Notes: generated by a model not told the origin, from the letters alone. A DNA stretch of 64,000 nucleotides from Pontibacter vulgaris (GCF_022758145.1 NZ_JAJVDH010000003.1:1-64000), one strand, 5' to 3'. Shown: positions 1-9,771, counted from the first letter of the stretch. Made by a program: numbers and translations.

Positions 1-2
1 TT

Positions 3-101
3 GATGTACTGAAAGGAAGAAATACCATTACCACCAATGCCCTTGAAGGACTAAAAGTTGTGGAGATGATTGAAAGAATTTATGCTATTAAAAGCAGCTG
101 A
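3..101 (+). CDS. C-terminal end of a Gfo/Idh/MocA-family sugar dehydrogenase (partial, 5' end outside window)
   Basis: An open frame enters from the left edge and stops with TGA at 99-101, sharing one base with the ATG of the next gene. The 32 visible residues (DVLKGRNTITTNALEGLKVV, then EMIERIYAIKSS) match the usual C-terminal helix of Gfo/Idh/MocA oxidoreductases, where an Ala/Glu-rich helix ends in a tail of the form LKVVEMIERIY. Such NAD-dependent sugar dehydrogenases commonly supply modified sugars in O-antigen loci. The 1-bp overlap puts it in the same transcript as the polysaccharide genes. With only the tail visible, the family call is tentative and the substrate unknown. Confidence 0.5.
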   Translation, partial: DVLKGRNTITTNALEGLKVVEMIERIYAIKSS

Positions 102-1393
102 TGTTGTTACAAACTTTACAGAAAAAGTTAGCCAATTCTGATTTTTTTGGAAATGTTGCAAAATTAATGGCAGGAACAGTTATTGCTCAATCAATAACTG
201 TTCTGGCTTCCCCCCTTCTTACAAGAATTTATAGCCCCGCTGATTTTGGTGCATTTGCTCTCTTTAACGCTGTAGTATCGGTGGTATCTGTTATAGCTAC
301 TGGTCGTTATGACATGGCTGTTGTGGTTGCAAAAGATAAAAAACAAGCAGTTAACATAGCAGTACTCACATTTATACTTATCTTATGCACATCATCTCTT
401 TTTCTACTATTATCTTTATTATTTAAAGATAATCTTACACAGGTCATGGGAGATGCCCATCCTGTGCTGTTTATCCTGCTTTCAGTTATCACGATTGTCT
501 TTGCAAGTTCTTATCAGCTGCTCTCGTATTGGGCCAATAGAGAAAAGGATTTTGCGATACTGGCTAAAACTAAAGTAGCTCAAAATCTAATTAATGTCAT
601 CTTAGCTCTTCTTGTAGGATATTTTTTGAATAATAGCTACGGCCTGATGATTGGATTAATGGGAGGAACTGCTTCTGCCTTTTTTTTAATTATATTGAAG
701 AATGCACATGACTTCAAGCTTCTAGCAAAGGAAGTAACCAGATCCAGAGTTCTGTTAGTATTTAAACGCTACAAGAACTTTCCAAAATATTCAATGCCAA
801 GTTCTTTCTTAGATACATTCTCAAGCCAAATCCCAATTTTTTTTATAACATCACTGTTCGGGCAGGCACTTGCGGGTCATTTTGGTTTCTCTTACAGGAT
901 ATTGAGTATACCTATTGCTTTGGTAGGTTCAAGTATCGCTCAAGTATTTTTTCAGAGATTTTCAGATGAATACAGAAGTAAAGGAGAGCTTAAAAATTTA
1001 ATTTACCGTACATGGGTAACCTTAGCTATATTTGGGGTAATTCCATGCATAGTTCTTCTATTGGCCGGTCCATTTTTATTTAAATTTATATTTGGTGCAG
1101 AATGGGTAACAGCAGGTGAAATTGTAAAGTACTTAGCAATTATGCAGTTTTTTGTACTTATCAGTTCACCTACAAGTACTGCACTAGTTGTTTTCGGAGC
1201 ACAAAATACGGCTTTTCTTTTCAGTTTATCCAGTGCAATATACAGGCCAGCAGCTTTATTCTTAGGTTATTATCTAAATGACTTTTATACTGGCCTACTT
1301 ATTTATGTTCTGCTTGAAGTAACGCAAATTATTTGTTACAACATCATCATCATTAGGCACTGCAATAAGATTCAGAAAGAAAAAATGCTCTAA
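101..1393 (+). CDS. wzx: Wzx-type polysaccharide flippase
   Basis: A 430-residue, strongly hydrophobic protein with about 12 predicted membrane helices and short charged loops. The first helices (KLMAGTVIAQSITVLASPLL, then TRIYSPADFG) carry the hallmark of the polysaccharide biosynthesis/MOP flippase family, where a TRLYSPxDFG-like stretch follows helix 1. Family members move undecaprenyl-pyrophosphate-linked repeat units from the inner to the outer leaflet of the cytoplasmic membrane. The start ATG overlaps the stop of the preceding dehydrogenase (TGATG). The next gene starts 16 bp after its stop. The two Wzy/WaaL-like proteins and the initiating sugar transferase downstream complete a Wzx/Wzy-type assembly set. 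The family is clear; the transported glycan cannot be read from sequence. Confidence 0.88.
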   Translation: MLLQTLQKKLANSDFFGNVAKLMAGTVIAQSITVLASPLLTRIYSPADFGAFALFNAVVSVVSVIATGRYDMAVVVAKDKKQAVNIAVLTFILILCTSSLFLLLSLLFKDNLTQVMGDAHPVLFILLSVITIVFASSYQLLSYWANREKDFAILAKTKVAQNLINVILALLVGYFLNNSYGLMIGLMGGTASAFFLIILKNAHDFKLLAKEVTRSRVLLVFKRYKNFPKYSMPSSFLDTFSSQIPIFFITSLFGQALAGHFGFSYRILSIPIALVGSSIAQVFFQRFSDEYRSKGELKNLIYRTWVTLAIFGVIPCIVLLLAGPFLFKFIFGAEWVTAGEIVKYLAIMQFFVLISSPTSTALVVFGAQNTAFLFSLSSAIYRPAALFLGYYLNDFYTGLLIYVLLEVTQIICYNIIIIRHCNKIQKEKML

Positions 1394-1409
1394 GTTTCTA
1401 TTGAATAAA

Positions 1410-2615
1410 ATGAATATTTTTGTAATCCCTTCTTGGTATCCAAGCGCTTCTAATCCTATAGCTGGTATATTCTTCAAAGAACAGATAGAGTTCCTGGCAA
1501 GTTGTTACGCGGAATACAAAATTGGAGTAAGTATATGGGGGCAAAACGATCCCAAATTACAAATAACAGTAAAGAATCTATCAAACATAGTAAGCGTGAT
1601 TCTTCATTTGTCAAAGGAGAAGAAAAGTAAAAAGAAGCTTTCGAATAACCTGACAGAATACTACTCCCCCGCATTTACAGTAAGTCACAAGTTAGGAGGA
1701 AATATGAGCAAGCTTATTAAGCTTAACAAAGCTCATTTTAATCAATTTAAAAAGAGTGTAGGTAAAGTAGATGTAATTCATGCACATGTAAGTTATCCTG
1801 CTGGTTTCATAGCGATGAAGTTAGCAGAGGCTTATGATGTCCCATATGTTATAACAGAACATATGGCTCCATTTCCTTTTCCTCAGTTCTTAACTAAAGA
1901 CGGTAATCTTCATAAAAGTATAAAACTACCCCTCTCGAAAGCTAGTAAACTTATTGCGGTTAGTCCAGCATTGGCTGAAACTATTATAGATTACGGAGTT
2001 AAAAGGCCGCAATACATACCTAATGTGATTGACGAAGACTATTTTAGGCCTATACCTTTGCCGCACAAAAGAAAGGATTTCATTTTCTTTACATTATGTC
2101 TTATAAGTAAGCAAAAAGGTATAGATGATTTATTACAAGCATATAGTGAAGTGATAAAAGTTTACCCCAATACAAGATTACATATTGGTGGAACTGGTAT
2201 TAATATTGATTATTATAAAAATTTAGCCTTAGAATTAAAAGTAGAGAAGAATCTAACATGGCTTGGCCAATTATCAAGAAGTCAGGCAAAAATAGAATTT
2301 AATAGTTGTAATGCTTTTGTATTACCGAGCCATTTTGAGACCTTTGGCGTTGTTTACGCAGAGGCTTTGGCGTGTGGTAAGCCAATTATAGCTACCAAAT
2401 GTGGAGGCCCAGAGGCAATCGTAAACGAAACAAATGGACTGATAGTTGAAGTAGGAGATATAAAAGCTATCGCAGAAAGTATGGTAAGAATGATTGAAGA
2501 ATACTCATTGTTTAATCCACAAGCCATCCGCGCTGACTTTGAGAAGAGATTTTCTAAAAAAGCAGTATTACCACAAATTATTAATGTTTATAAAAGTATC
2601 ATATGTGCGGTATAA
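1410..2615 (+). CDS. GT4-family glycosyltransferase
   Basis: A GT-B fold glycosyltransferase of about 401 residues. The N-terminus (MNIFVIPSWYPS) matches GT4 enzymes that begin with a PSWYP motif. The C-terminal donor domain carries the EX7E signature around residues 305-320 (SHFETFGVVYAEALACGKPI), which binds the nucleotide-sugar. I prefer the ATG at 1410; an in-frame TTG at 1401 would add three residues, but the conserved sequence begins at MNIF. The 3' end overlaps the asnB start by 13 bp, so translation is probably coupled. It likely adds one sugar of the lipid-linked repeat on the cytoplasmic face. Donor and linkage are not predictable. Confidence 0.86.
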   Translation: MNIFVIPSWYPSASNPIAGIFFKEQIEFLASCYAEYKIGVSIWGQNDPKLQITVKNLSNIVSVILHLSKEKKSKKKLSNNLTEYYSPAFTVSHKLGGNMSKLIKLNKAHFNQFKKSVGKVDVIHAHVSYPAGFIAMKLAEAYDVPYVITEHMAPFPFPQFLTKDGNLHKSIKLPLSKASKLIAVSPALAETIIDYGVKRPQYIPNVIDEDYFRPIPLPHKRKDFIFFTLCLISKQKGIDDLLQAYSEVIKVYPNTRLHIGGTGINIDYYKNLALELKVEKNLTWLGQLSRSQAKIEFNSCNAFVLPSHFETFGVVYAEALACGKPIIATKCGGPEAIVNETNGLIVEVGDIKAIAESMVRMIEEYSLFNPQAIRADFEKRFSKKAVLPQIINVYKSIICAV

Positions 2616-4465
2616 GTGGTATAGTTAATTTGACAGGAGAAACTACAGAACCTGACTTAATTAAAAAGTTTACAGATATAATATCACATCGGGGACCAGA
2701 TGATGATGGATTTTACTTTTATAATAATATTGCACTAGGTCATCGGAGACTTTCAATACTTGATCTAAGTTCTGCTGGGCATCAACCAATGCCGCTAGGT
2801 TTAAAGTATACAATAGTATTTAATGGTGAAATATATAATTACATTGAAATAAAACAGGAACTTATAAACTTAGGTTATAGCTTCGCCTCAGGCACAGATA
2901 CGGAAGTCATTCTTGCAGCTTATGATTACTGGAAAGAAACCTGCGTAAGTAAGTTTAACGGGATGTGGTCATTTGTTTTACTTGACAAAACTAAAAACAC
3001 ACTTTTCTGCAGTCGAGATCGCTTCGGAGTTAAGCCATTTTATTACCGAATTACTAAATCATACTTTGCGGTTGCTTCAGAAATAAAGCAGTTTACTACT
3101 CTTCCGGACTGGGAAGCTGTTCTGAACAGAAGTAAGGCCATAGATTTTATTAGCCGTGGTATTTTCGATCACACAGATGAGACATTATTCAATGGCGTTA
3201 AACAACTTAAGGGAGGTCACAACCTGACCTTTAACCTTCAAGACTATTCATTTATAATTGACCGATGGTATAATTTGGGTTCAGCTATTAAGCCTTACCA
3301 AGGCAACTTTGAAGCTGCTAAGGAAGATTTTAAAAAGCTTTTCCAAAGTGCTGTCAAATTAAGGCTACGGTCAGATGTGAAAGTAGGCTCCTGTTTGTCC
3401 GGAGGTTTAGATAGTACATCGATCGTTTGTACTGTAAATGAATTACTTCGTCAAGAAAACAAACAGGATATACAAGAAACAGTAACAGCCTGCTCTCACG
3501 AAAAGAAATACGATGAGCAGGTTTTCGCTGATAAGGTAATTAAAGCCACTTCTGTCAAGGCTCATAAAGTTTACCCAGATCTAGATGAGCTTTTTTCTAA
3601 ATTGGATGAGTTGATCTGGCACCAGGATGAGCCTTTTACTTCTTCAAGTATATTTGCACAATGGAGTGTATTTAAGGAAGCACGCAAGAATAATCTCATC
3701 GTTATGCTCGACGGGCAGGGAGCCGATGAATCACTTGCTGGATATCCCCCGTTTCATGATGCATACCTGACAGGCTTGCTAAAACAGTTAAATTTTGCTC
3801 AGATCTTAAAAGAAACGCAAAGTCTGCGGCTCCTCAAAAACTATAATGTAGTTAAAAGGTGGCAGTTTTTGCTCAAGTTTATCTTACCTCAGGTTATTGC
3901 AGATAAGTTAGCTTCCAACTCTAACAAATTTTTGTCTAAATCAGCAAATGAAGAGAAAGCCAGGTATAAGCCGGTTTTTAAAGAGGATTTAAAGGAGATG
4001 TCGCTCGACCAACTGCTAATTTCTAATTTGCCGATGCTTCTCCATTATGAAGACAGGAATTCTATGGCCCATTCCATTGAATCAAGAGTACCTTTCCTGG
4101 ACTACAGGTTAGTTGAGTTTATTTTGAGCCTGCCGGATAATTATAAGATAAATGAAGGCCAGACAAAGTATATCATGCGTGAATCTCTGTCAGATATTCT
4201 TCCTCAAGAAATTAAGAACAGACATGATAAAATGGGATTTGTTACTCCTGAAACAATCTGGATCCAAAAAAATGCTGAACAGGTAAAGCAACACCTGCAA
4301 AGTGCTACAGAAGCTATGGAAAGTTTAATTGATAAAGAACAGGTCCTAACCTCCTTCGAAAAGCTTGTGTCCAGTAATATAGACATCAATATTGGGTCTG
4401 TTTTCTTCAGGATATTAACTTTGCACCGCTGGCTATTAAAGTTTAATGTAAAAATAGCAGCCTAA
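2603..4465 (+). CDS. asnB: asparagine synthase-type glutamine amidotransferase (AsnB family)
   Basis: A 620-residue class II glutamine amidotransferase. Met is followed directly by Cys2 (MCGISGIVNL), the nucleophile that hydrolyses glutamine once Met is removed. The N-terminal glutaminase domain covers about residues 2-200. The C-terminal synthetase domain has the PP-loop SGGLDSTSI near residue 268 for ATP. Length matches AsnB. In the middle of a polysaccharide locus, AsnB paralogs usually amidate uronic acids of the glycan (WbpS-like role) rather than make asparagine; here that is inference from context. It overlaps the upstream GT4 by 13 bp and sits 8 bp before wecB. Confidence 0.86.
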   Translation: MCGISGIVNLTGETTEPDLIKKFTDIISHRGPDDDGFYFYNNIALGHRRLSILDLSSAGHQPMPLGLKYTIVFNGEIYNYIEIKQELINLGYSFASGTDTEVILAAYDYWKETCVSKFNGMWSFVLLDKTKNTLFCSRDRFGVKPFYYRITKSYFAVASEIKQFTTLPDWEAVLNRSKAIDFISRGIFDHTDETLFNGVKQLKGGHNLTFNLQDYSFIIDRWYNLGSAIKPYQGNFEAAKEDFKKLFQSAVKLRLRSDVKVGSCLSGGLDSTSIVCTVNELLRQENKQDIQETVTACSHEKKYDEQVFADKVIKATSVKAHKVYPDLDELFSKLDELIWHQDEPFTSSSIFAQWSVFKEARKNNLIVMLDGQGADESLAGYPPFHDAYLTGLLKQLNFAQILKETQSLRLLKNYNVVKRWQFLLKFILPQVIADKLASNSNKFLSKSANEEKARYKPVFKEDLKEMSLDQLLISNLPMLLHYEDRNSMAHSIESRVPFLDYRLVEFILSLPDNYKINEGQTKYIMRESLSDILPQEIKNRHDKMGFVTPETIWIQKNAEQVKQHLQSATEAMESLIDKEQVLTSFEKLVSSNIDINIGSVFFRILTLHRWLLKFNVKIAA

Positions 4466-4473
4466 TACTTTAT

Positions 4474-5550
4474 ATGAAGATTGTAACGGTAATTGGCGCA
4501 AGGCCTCAGTTCATAAAAGCAGCAGCAGTAAGTAGAGCTTTAAAGAAATACTCCGCAATAGAAGAAATAATTCTACATACTGGGCAACATTTTGATGAAA
4601 ACATGTCAAAAGTTTTTTTTGATGAGTTAGAAATACCTGCTCCTAATTATTTTCTGGATGTAAATGGTGGTGGCCACGGAGTAATGACCGGCCGTATGCT
4701 GGAAAAGATTGAAGAAATCTTACAGGTAGAACAGCCTGATTTCGTACTTGTTTACGGAGACACCAATTCTACTTTGGCAGGGGCATTAGCTGCTAAAAAA
4801 TTACACATAAGAGTAATACATGTTGAAGCAGGTTTACGCAGCTTTAATATGAGAATGCCTGAAGAGGTAAACAGAATTCTTACAGATAGAATATCTGACC
4901 TGCTCTTCTGCCCCACTGATACTGCAGTAAATAATCTTCATAACGAAGCATTTGAAGCTTTGCCGGTTAGGATCATTAAGAACGGTGATGTAATGCAGGA
5001 TGCTGCTATTTACTATCAGCAAAAAATAAGTACAAAAAATAGTATTAGAGAGGCACTTAGCCTTGACAACTATATTTTAACTACTATTCATCGTGCTGAG
5101 AATACAGATGATCCTGAGAGACTTAAAAATATAATTGACGCCTTAAATGAGGTGAATAAGCTTCACCTGGTTGTGCTACCATTGCACCCCCGGACAAAGA
5201 AGATACTTGAGACACAAGGTATAAAACCGGAGTTCATGATCATTGAACCTGTAGGCTATCTTGATATGATACAGCTCATTACTGGGGCTAAACTTATAAT
5301 GACTGATAGTGGTGGTCTGCAAAAAGAAGCCTTCTTCTTTAAAAAGAACTGCGTAACACTTCGTGATGAGACGGAATGGGTAGAGTTGGTTGACAATGGT
5401 ATGAATATACTTGCAGGCAGTGATAAACATAAAATTGTTTCTAGCGCCCAGAAGTTGCTAAATCATACTTCTGATTTTAGCTTGGACCTTTATGGTGGGG
5501 GTAAAGCGAGTGAACTGATTGCTCAGGAAATTCTGAACTACGCAAATTAA
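4474..5550 (+). CDS. wecB: UDP-N-acetylglucosamine 2-epimerase (non-hydrolysing)
   Basis: A 358-residue member of the WecB/MnaA family, which interconverts UDP-GlcNAc and UDP-ManNAc. The N-terminus (MKIVTVIGARPQFIKAAA) is the family signature. Further signatures are YGDTNSTLAGALAA near residue 90, HVEAGLRSFNMRMPEE near 115 and TDSGGLQKEAFF near 275. Glu and His residues of the active site lie in these blocks. Product UDP-ManNAc can feed ManNAc or ManNAcA units of the polysaccharide; with a dehydrogenase tail at the left edge, a uronic acid branch is plausible. The stop shares bases with the ATG of the next gene (TAATGA), so the pair is probably co-translated. Confidence 0.93.
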   Translation: MKIVTVIGARPQFIKAAAVSRALKKYSAIEEIILHTGQHFDENMSKVFFDELEIPAPNYFLDVNGGGHGVMTGRMLEKIEEILQVEQPDFVLVYGDTNSTLAGALAAKKLHIRVIHVEAGLRSFNMRMPEEVNRILTDRISDLLFCPTDTAVNNLHNEAFEALPVRIIKNGDVMQDAAIYYQQKISTKNSIREALSLDNYILTTIHRAENTDDPERLKNIIDALNEVNKLHLVVLPLHPRTKKILETQGIKPEFMIIEPVGYLDMIQLITGAKLIMTDSGGLQKEAFFFKKNCVTLRDETEWVELVDNGMNILAGSDKHKIVSSAQKLLNHTSDFSLDLYGGGKASELIAQEILNYAN

Positions 5551-6671
5551 TGAAAATAGCCTATTTACTATCTTGGGAACTTGGTAAACAAGATGGTGTA
5601 ACCAAAAAGGTATACACTCAGGCAGAGCAGTGGCTAAAGGCCGGGCACGAAGTACGTATCTTTTGTATTAGTAAATCAGTTTTTACCCCATCTGATAAGG
5701 TTCCGACATTTATAGTTATTCGAAAATCAAGTAAAAATATATTTTCTGAATTCTCTCATATTAGCAAGGCCTATAAGCAGATTAAGGCTGGATTGCAGGA
5801 CTATAGTCCTGATATCATTTACCACCGCTCCGAAATCTACCAGCCAGAGCTAAAACAGATCATGACCAGCTATCCTACTGTTGTTGAGATAAACACCAAT
5901 GATCTTACAGAATTCAGGGAGCTGGCAAGAAAAAACTTAAAAGGTAAGATCCGATATATTTACTACAATATAATCAGAGACCAGTACTTTTCAAGAGCAG
6001 CAGGTTTTTGTTGTGTAACAAATGAAATTGCTTCGCTAAAGAGCTTTACTAAATATAGTAAGCCAATAGAAGTAGTACCCAATGCCCTAAATCCCGATAA
6101 ATTCAGGATTGAAAATAATTCCGGAACATCAAGTATTCCTAAGCTTCTTTTTATGGGATCTCCTGACCAAAACTGGCATGGGGTAGATAAAATATTAACA
6201 TTGGCTAACGCAACTATCGGAGAACTTCAGATCGAAGTGATCGGGCCTGAAAAACCTAAAAATATTAGTCTCCCGAAAAATATCAATTTTCATGGCTATC
6301 TTAAACAAGCAGCCTACGAAGAAGTACTCAAGACCTGTGACATTGGTATTTGCTCCTTAGCATTACATAGAAATAAAATGGATGAAGCATGTCCTCTAAA
6401 AACCAGGGAATATCTTGCTTATGGGTTACCTATAATTATCGGGTATAAGGATACAGCATTTTATGAGTCTAAACCTGAATGGGTACTGCAGCTGGAAAAT
6501 AACGAGGATAACATTAAAAATAATATAAATAGAATTGTATCTTTTTCTAAAACGTATAAAAATATAAGGGTAGAGAAGAAAGAGATATCAAAGTATATTG
6601 ACACTCAGATATTTGAAAAGAAAAGATTAGATTTTCTAGAGAATATAATTCATCCTGTAATAAATAGCTAA
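5550..6671 (+). CDS. GT4-family glycosyltransferase
   Basis: A 373-residue GT-B fold protein starting in the overlap TAATGA with wecB and ending in a similar TAATG overlap with the next gene. The N-terminal half (KIAYLLSWELGKQDGVTKKV) is typical of GT4 acceptor domains, with a glycine-rich loop near residue 15. The donor domain starts with LLFMGSPDQNWHGVDKIL near 200 and has a degenerate EX7E region near residues 281-295 (KTREYLAYGLPIIIGY). It probably transfers a sugar to the growing lipid-linked oligosaccharide at the inner face of the membrane. The EX7E motif is weaker than in the other GT4 genes of this locus. Donor unknown. Confidence 0.8.
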   Translation: MKIAYLLSWELGKQDGVTKKVYTQAEQWLKAGHEVRIFCISKSVFTPSDKVPTFIVIRKSSKNIFSEFSHISKAYKQIKAGLQDYSPDIIYHRSEIYQPELKQIMTSYPTVVEINTNDLTEFRELARKNLKGKIRYIYYNIIRDQYFSRAAGFCCVTNEIASLKSFTKYSKPIEVVPNALNPDKFRIENNSGTSSIPKLLFMGSPDQNWHGVDKILTLANATIGELQIEVIGPEKPKNISLPKNINFHGYLKQAAYEEVLKTCDIGICSLALHRNKMDEACPLKTREYLAYGLPIIIGYKDTAFYESKPEWVLQLENNEDNIKNNINRIVSFSKTYKNIRVEKKEISKYIDTQIFEKKRLDFLENIIHPVINS

Positions 6672-7981
6672 TGATGCTAACAGTAAGTAAGGCTATTTTT
6701 TATCTATTTTTATTATTACCTATTTCTTTTAAATTAGAAATAGGTAAAGGTGTATCTTTTTATCCTCAGGAACTGATTCTTCCTTTTTTAATACTCTTTT
6801 TATTCACTAAACAAGTAAAATCACTCACAAAAAACTCTTATCCTTTTATAATTTATCTGGCTGCTTTAGGAGTCGTTTTTATTTCCACTCTCATCTCTCA
6901 GCTTAGCATTTTAGATTTAACAGGATTGCTTAAAACAGTTAAGTACATCCTATACATCTTGGGCATCATTCTGGTATCAAATTACTCGTTCGAAGGTTTT
7001 ACAAAAAAATTTAACAAGGTTGCTATACTTTGCATTGGCTGTACTTTATTAATTTACTTGTATAACCTTTTAAATTTTAACGGCTCATTATCAGACTTTG
7101 TACACCTTTCAACGTGGGATATTAATTACGTACCTTCTGGTTTTTCTAATCTGAACTTAAATATATTAAGTTGGGAATTTACTAGATCAACTGGTAACCA
7201 TGGAGTTTATGGTTCCTACCTAGTTTTGGTGTATATCATCAACTTAAGTATATTGTTGGAAGGCAAAGCTACAAAATTCAACAAGCTACTAATTATGCTT
7301 TCCCTTCTGAATATGTTTATGATGACCTCCAGGGAGACGCTCCTTTTGTTTCTAATCGTTAACCTGCTTTTCTTTTTTAAGCCCCTATTGAATCTAAAAT
7401 TAAAGTTAAGCTACATATATGTTGCTTTGTTCTTTATTGCCGGATTAACTTATCTCATAGTTTATGATGTAAACCTTAGCTTAATCCAAAAGCTGAATCA
7501 TACAATAAAATCTTTTGGTGAAACAGGAGGAGAAAACAACATCTCCTTGAGATTTGGTGTCTGGCACCTTATACTTTATTCCTTTTACTTATTCCCTATT
7601 TACCTTTTGCTTGGTTACGGATACAATACTCCCGTTTTTACAGAGTTTCTTACTTTAACAAATAACCACTTTAACTTATACAGCACCTTTGTTACTGTAC
7701 CTGAAAGTTTATTCTTTTTCTTTTTGGCTTTTGGAGGAATTATAGCTTTAGTGCTTATTTTGCTTTTCTTTTTTAGTATAGCATGGGAAACCTATAAAAT
7801 CAGGAAAATATCAATTATTGCTGAACTACTTCTTTTTTTCATTTTCGGTCTTTTCGTAACAAACAATACAGGTGGCTCTATTCTATCAGATATGCTATTA
7901 GCACAATTTGCACTTGTATATTTCTGGGTACACAATTTTTATGGCCAAGCAAAACATATTGCTCATAACTGTCAGAGCTGA
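6671..7981 (+). CDS. O-antigen polymerase/ligase-like membrane protein (Wzy candidate)
   Basis: A 436-residue integral membrane protein with roughly 11-12 hydrophobic helices and one larger loop between about residues 270 and 350. The loop holds SLRFGVWHLILYSF, LLGYGYNTPVF and NNHFNLYSTFV, the arrangement seen in Wzy/WaaL (O-antigen ligase superfamily), which polymerise or ligate undecaprenyl-linked glycan in the periplasm. Sequence conservation in this superfamily is low, so polymerase versus ligase cannot be decided. A second protein of the same superfamily lies at 10861-12102, so one may polymerise and the other ligate. Base composition is notably AT-rich. The gene overlaps the following glycosyltransferase by 41 bp if that gene starts at 7941. 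Confidence 0.75.
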   Translation: MMLTVSKAIFYLFLLLPISFKLEIGKGVSFYPQELILPFLILFLFTKQVKSLTKNSYPFIIYLAALGVVFISTLISQLSILDLTGLLKTVKYILYILGIILVSNYSFEGFTKKFNKVAILCIGCTLLIYLYNLLNFNGSLSDFVHLSTWDINYVPSGFSNLNLNILSWEFTRSTGNHGVYGSYLVLVYIINLSILLEGKATKFNKLLIMLSLLNMFMMTSRETLLLFLIVNLLFFFKPLLNLKLKLSYIYVALFFIAGLTYLIVYDVNLSLIQKLNHTIKSFGETGGENNISLRFGVWHLILYSFYLFPIYLLLGYGYNTPVFTEFLTLTNNHFNLYSTFVTVPESLFFFFLAFGGIIALVLILLFFFSIAWETYKIRKISIIAELLLFFIFGLFVTNNTGGSILSDMLLAQFALVYFWVHNFYGQAKHIAHNCQS

Positions 7982-9026
7982 TCATGGTGGTGGTCCGCGA
8001 CATGTAGATCTTCTTATCAATAACATTACATCAAACTACAGAATATTTGTAGCATGCCCGGCTGATAAACCTTATTTTGAGGAGTGGAAGGGAAATAATG
8101 TTGTGGAAGATATATTCCTGCTACCACATCGAAAGTTTAAGTCAAAGTATTTAATCAAGCTAGCCAATTACATTGCTGCAAACAATATCACAATTGTCCA
8201 TTCTCATGGCAAAGGTGCAGGGGTTTACGCTCGTTTGTTAAAATTATTTAACGCTAACCTTAAGGTGATACATACTTTTCATGGAGTACATACCATGAAT
8301 TATGGGTCTGCAGCCAGAAAGGTCTATCATGTATATGAGAGGATAGCTAATAAACTTACAGATAAGTTTATCAATGTATCATACGGGGAGCGTGATATCT
8401 GCTTAGCAAATAAGTATCTAACTCTTGACAAACAGGTTACTATTTATAATGGTGTGCCTGATTTAGCTGCTCTAGATATAGAAGATGATCCTTCACATAA
8501 ACAAAAATTCAGAGTAGTTACACTCTCACGGTTTGATATTCAGAAGAACATGCACCTCGCTTTTGAGATCGCAAAGCTACTGCAGTCTAATTCGGGTATT
8601 GAATTTTTATGGGTGGGTGATGGCGAGGATAAAGAAGCGCTAGAAAGAGAGGCAGAAAAAGAAGGTATAAACAACATCATCTTTACCGGATTTTCAAAAG
8701 AACCTGAAGTATATTTAAAATCAGCACACTTATACTTATCTACTTCCCGCTGGGAAGGTTTGCCCCTTGCTTTGATTGAGGCTGCCTCTTTAAGTATACC
8801 TATCGTCGCCACAGATGTTACTGGTAATAATGAGGTAGTACAAAATGGCGTAAATGGCTATCTTTATGAGCCTAACTCACCTGCTGCTGCAGCAAAAAGA
8901 ATTCTTGATCTTTCGCTTGATAAAGGAACATACAAGTCGCTTGCCATTAATTCACGGACTATCTATGAAAATTATTTTACAGTAGATAAGATGGTAGCAA
9001 GTACAGAGCAGGTATATAATGGCTGA
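7941..9026 (+). CDS. GT4-family glycosyltransferase
   Basis: A GT4 enzyme of about 361 residues. The frame is open from 7908, but the first family-like residues are MAKQNILLITVRADHGGGP, so I place the start at the ATG at 7941; this overlaps the preceding polymerase gene. The loop DHGGGPRHVDLL near residue 15 is the usual glycine-rich acceptor-side loop. The donor domain contains TLSRFDIQKNMHLAFEIAK and the EX7E region WEGLPLALIEAASLSIPIV near residues 268-285. A 40-bp gap follows before the methyltransferase. Its likely role is addition of one repeat-unit sugar; specificity is unknown. Confidence 0.85.
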   Translation: MAKQNILLITVRADHGGGPRHVDLLINNITSNYRIFVACPADKPYFEEWKGNNVVEDIFLLPHRKFKSKYLIKLANYIAANNITIVHSHGKGAGVYARLLKLFNANLKVIHTFHGVHTMNYGSAARKVYHVYERIANKLTDKFINVSYGERDICLANKYLTLDKQVTIYNGVPDLAALDIEDDPSHKQKFRVVTLSRFDIQKNMHLAFEIAKLLQSNSGIEFLWVGDGEDKEALEREAEKEGINNIIFTGFSKEPEVYLKSAHLYLSTSRWEGLPLALIEAASLSIPIVATDVTGNNEVVQNGVNGYLYEPNSPAAAAKRILDLSLDKGTYKSLAINSRTIYENYFTVDKMVASTEQVYNG

Positions 9027-9066
9027 AAGTTGCAAACAGTAGTCTTTAATAGCTATATTACCTGCT

Positions 9067-9771
9067 ATGATAGATAGAAACCTGAATTACGGAAGAAATA
9101 TTATAGAAAGGTACCTCGCTTCGGAAGGAGATAGACCAAAAGTTATTCTCGATTTAGGTGCAGGCCAAGGAGCTGATATACTCATAGCACAACGCGTAAA
9201 CCCGTCGGCATCTTTACATGCTGTAGAATGCTACGGCCCTTATATTGAGATATTAAATTCAAAAGGAATTCAGGTACATTCCCTTAACATCGAGAGTAAC
9301 CCTTTGCCTTTTGATAATGAGTCTGTTGATGTTGTGATAGCAAATCAAATACTAGAACACACAAAGGAAATATTCTGGATTTTCCATGAAGTAACAAGAG
9401 TATTGAAGACAGGAGGCAAATTCATTATTGGCGTTCCTAATCTTGCATCCCTTCACAATAGAATTATCCTTCTATTTGGCATGCAACCGACAAGCCTGAA
9501 GAATAATAGCGCTCACGTAAGGGGCTATACCTTACCAGACCTTAAAAAATTTGTTCATACTTGCTTTCCTGAAGGCTACAAGCTTTCCAATTTTGCTGGA
9601 AGTAACTTTTATCCGTTCCCTCCGGTAATAGCCCGGCCATTATCATCTCTTTTTCCGAGTATGGCATGGGCTATATTTCTGATGCTGCAAAAAAATAAAT
9701 CGTACACCAATGAGTTTCTGACTTACCCAATTAACCAAAGGTTAGAAACGAACTTTTATTTAGGCAATTAG
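9067..9771 (+). CDS. class I SAM-dependent methyltransferase
   Basis: A 234-residue Rossmann-fold methyltransferase. Motif I (ILDLGAGQGAD) lies near residues 27-37 and binds S-adenosylmethionine. Motif II-like ESVDVVIANQILEHTKE near 88-104 and the motif III-like VLKTGGKFIIGVPN near 113-126 follow in the order of the Methyltransf_11/23 families. Within this locus it probably O- or N-methylates a glycan sugar or caps the chain, but this rests on context only. The stop overlaps the GTG start of the next glycosyltransferase (TAGTG). Confidence 0.8.
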   Translation: MIDRNLNYGRNIIERYLASEGDRPKVILDLGAGQGADILIAQRVNPSASLHAVECYGPYIEILNSKGIQVHSLNIESNPLPFDNESVDVVIANQILEHTKEIFWIFHEVTRVLKTGGKFIIGVPNLASLHNRIILLFGMQPTSLKNNSAHVRGYTLPDLKKFVHTCFPEGYKLSNFAGSNFYPFPPVIARPLSSLFPSMAWAIFLMLQKNKSYTNEFLTYPINQRLETNFYLGN

